Origin: JARRPM01 sp963765545
GTDB taxonomy: Bacteria; Pseudomonadota; Gammaproteobacteria; Pseudomonadales; Halieaceae
Assembly: GCA_963765545.1 (NCBI GenBank)
Contig: CAVXWW010000004.1
Location: 1,426,001-1,490,000, forward strand
DNA length: 64,000 bases
Direction of reading: 5' to 3'
Position 1 is the first letter of the stretch, and every line of letters begins with the position of its first letter. The notes under the pieces were generated by a model that made no database searches, was not told the origin of the DNA, and saw only the letters and a program-made list of their open reading frames with translations. Below are positions 63,122-64,000 of this stretch, one piece after another. A program made the position numbers and the translations under genes.

Positions 63122-64000
63122 TTAGAAAGAGCCCTGCCCGTCGATGGCCTTGATACTGCCCCAGTATTTGCAACCGGGGCAGTTCCAGTGGAGGTACTTG
63201 CCTGCAAAACCACAGTGACCGCAGCGATAGGAAGGTCGGCTGGCGACCAGGCTGCGGGTCAGGCTTTGCAGCAACTCCAGGTCCGCCCGCGAACCCTCCT
63301 GGCTGTCCTCCAGTTTTAAGCCTATCAACTGGGACAATCCTCCCAGTGAAGGACTTTCGAGAAGCCGCTGCGCCAGAAACTGACTGGTCGCGGCGTGGCC
63401 GTCTGAACCGGCCATATCCTGCGCCACCGCTGTTACCAACCCGGGCGTTGGCCTGTTGGCAAGGCATTCAAAGAGGTAGGCGCGCAGTGGCTCCGGATCG
63501 TCCAGCGCAATATGGCACCTGCGTAAAAGTGCGATAGTGTCCGGCAAATAGTCAGGGTCCTGCAGTCGCACCCGCTGCAGTGCCTGGACTGCCTGCCGAT
63601 AGCGGCCTGAGTCATACTCTACCTGCCCTAGCAACATGGACGCGCGCACACACTGCTTGTCATACTCCAGCGCCTGGCGCAGCCACTCACGGGCAGCGTC
63701 ATTGTTATCACACAGCCGCTCCTCCCCCGCCAGTTCACAGCAATAGTGCGCCAGGCGAAGCGCCGGCTTCTGACCCTGTTCCAGCGGACCGCCCTGCACG
63801 TGCTTTTCCCGCTGCAGTTTGCGCGGCAGCAAGCCGCGGGCGACATCAATGGCCCGTCGCCACTCCCGTTCAGTTTCGTAAATCTCCAGCAGGTGCCGTT
63901 GGCCGGCCCGGCTCTGCCCCGGATAATTTTCTACCAACTCAAGTAACAGGTCCTCCGCCCGATCGAGCAGGCCGGCGCTGATATAATCCCTGGCCAGTTC
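63122..64000 (-). CDS. lapB: Lipopolysaccharide assembly protein B, partial (N-terminus beyond the right edge)
   Basis: The visible 292 codons cover most of LapB (YciM), a TPR protein that, with FtsH, controls LpxC and thus lipid A synthesis. TPR repeats are followed by a C-terminal rubredoxin-like zinc domain with CGHCGF and CPGC. The frame is open to base 64000; about 95 N-terminal residues, including the membrane anchor, are missing. It lies just upstream of pyrF, its usual neighbour. Confidence 0.93.
   Translation of the reverse strand, partial: ELARDYISAGLLDRAEDLLLELVENYPGQSRAGQRHLLEIYETEREWRRAIDVARGLLPRKLQREKHVQGGPLEQGQKPALRLAHYCCELAGEERLCDNNDAAREWLRQALEYDKQCVRASMLLGQVEYDSGRYRQAVQALQRVRLQDPDYLPDTIALLRRCHIALDDPEPLRAYLFECLANRPTPGLVTAVAQDMAGSDGHAATSQFLAQRLLESPSLGGLSQLIGLKLEDSQEGSRADLELLQSLTRSLVASRPSYRCGHCGFAGKYLHWNCPGCKYWGSIKAIDGQGSF

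Noticed and set aside
63087..63467. N-terminal extension of pyrF
   Set aside because: It is antisense to the zinc domain and TPRs of lapB, and the protein family starts at 63086 with a good ribosome site.

Overview
The window looks like a chromosomal segment of a marine gammaproteobacterium with an exosortase/PEP-CTERM system. The Halieaceae (OM60/NOR5 clade) or a close relative is my best guess. The evidence is PEP-CTERM accessory genes, a dedicated proteobacterial sortase with its own two-component system, a poly-hydroxyalkanoate synthase beside a wax-ester synthase, and gammaproteobacterial gene orders (thrS-infC-rpmI-rplT-pheS-pheT-ihfA-merR and lapB-pyrF). The species cannot be named from sequence alone.

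Layout. 1-12.5 kb is a PEP-CTERM/exopolysaccharide accessory region. It holds a partial PrsT-like TPR lipoprotein, a UGT-type glycosyltransferase, a ThiF-nitroreductase fusion, an exosortase-linked N-acyl amino acid synthase, a low-molecular-weight tyrosine phosphatase, a trypsin-like protease, a PEP-CTERM-type sugar transferase, small proteins and an outer-membrane barrel. 12.5-15.7 kb is a subtilase with a Glu-rich repeat domain, divergent from an ECF sigma/anti-sigma pair. 16.4-19.1 kb has an Atm1-type ABC exporter and a lipoprotein. 19.4-24.2 kb holds CHAD, CYTH, prsT and the start of a metallopeptidase, and carries about 15 apparent frameshifts, most likely a local sequence-quality problem. 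24.2-29.8 kb has the metallopeptidase with FnIII repeats, a PEP-CTERM protein, an acyl-CoA dehydrogenase and a brnTA toxin-antitoxin pair. 29.9-38 kb is tRNA-Pro and the conserved translation operon. 38.3-43.6 kb is a WS/DGAT-PhaC-carbamate kinase-GTPase operon plus a small monooxygenase. 43.6-49.5 kb is the dedicated sortase system. 49.5-56.8 kb has uvrB, an amidase, tRNA-Asn and tRNA-Gly flanking a striking nested hairpin element, an alcohol dehydrogenase, a DUF6524 protein and a shortened LysR regulator. 56.8-64 kb has a DHH phosphoesterase, an O-antigen-type trio (WbpM-like, WbpL-like, epimerase), comEA-like, pyrF and lapB.

How the genes work together. The PEP-CTERM parts (two PrsT-like lipoproteins, sugar transferase, N-acyl amino acid synthase, PEP-CTERM substrate) belong to one export and exopolysaccharide system whose exosortase lies outside the window. 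Three of the genes or operons have sigma-54-type -24/-12 motifs upstream, which fits the known PrsK/PrsR/RpoN control of such systems. The N-acyl amino acid synthase, the ThiF-nitroreductase fusion and the glycosyltransferase together look like a small, uncharacterised lipid-tailoring pathway. The ECF sigma factor probably controls its own operon and the divergent subtilase through a matched pair of promoters.

The best candidates for something undescribed are this lipid locus (1.6-6.0 kb) and the covarying nested hairpins between the two tRNA genes (53.9-54.1 kb).
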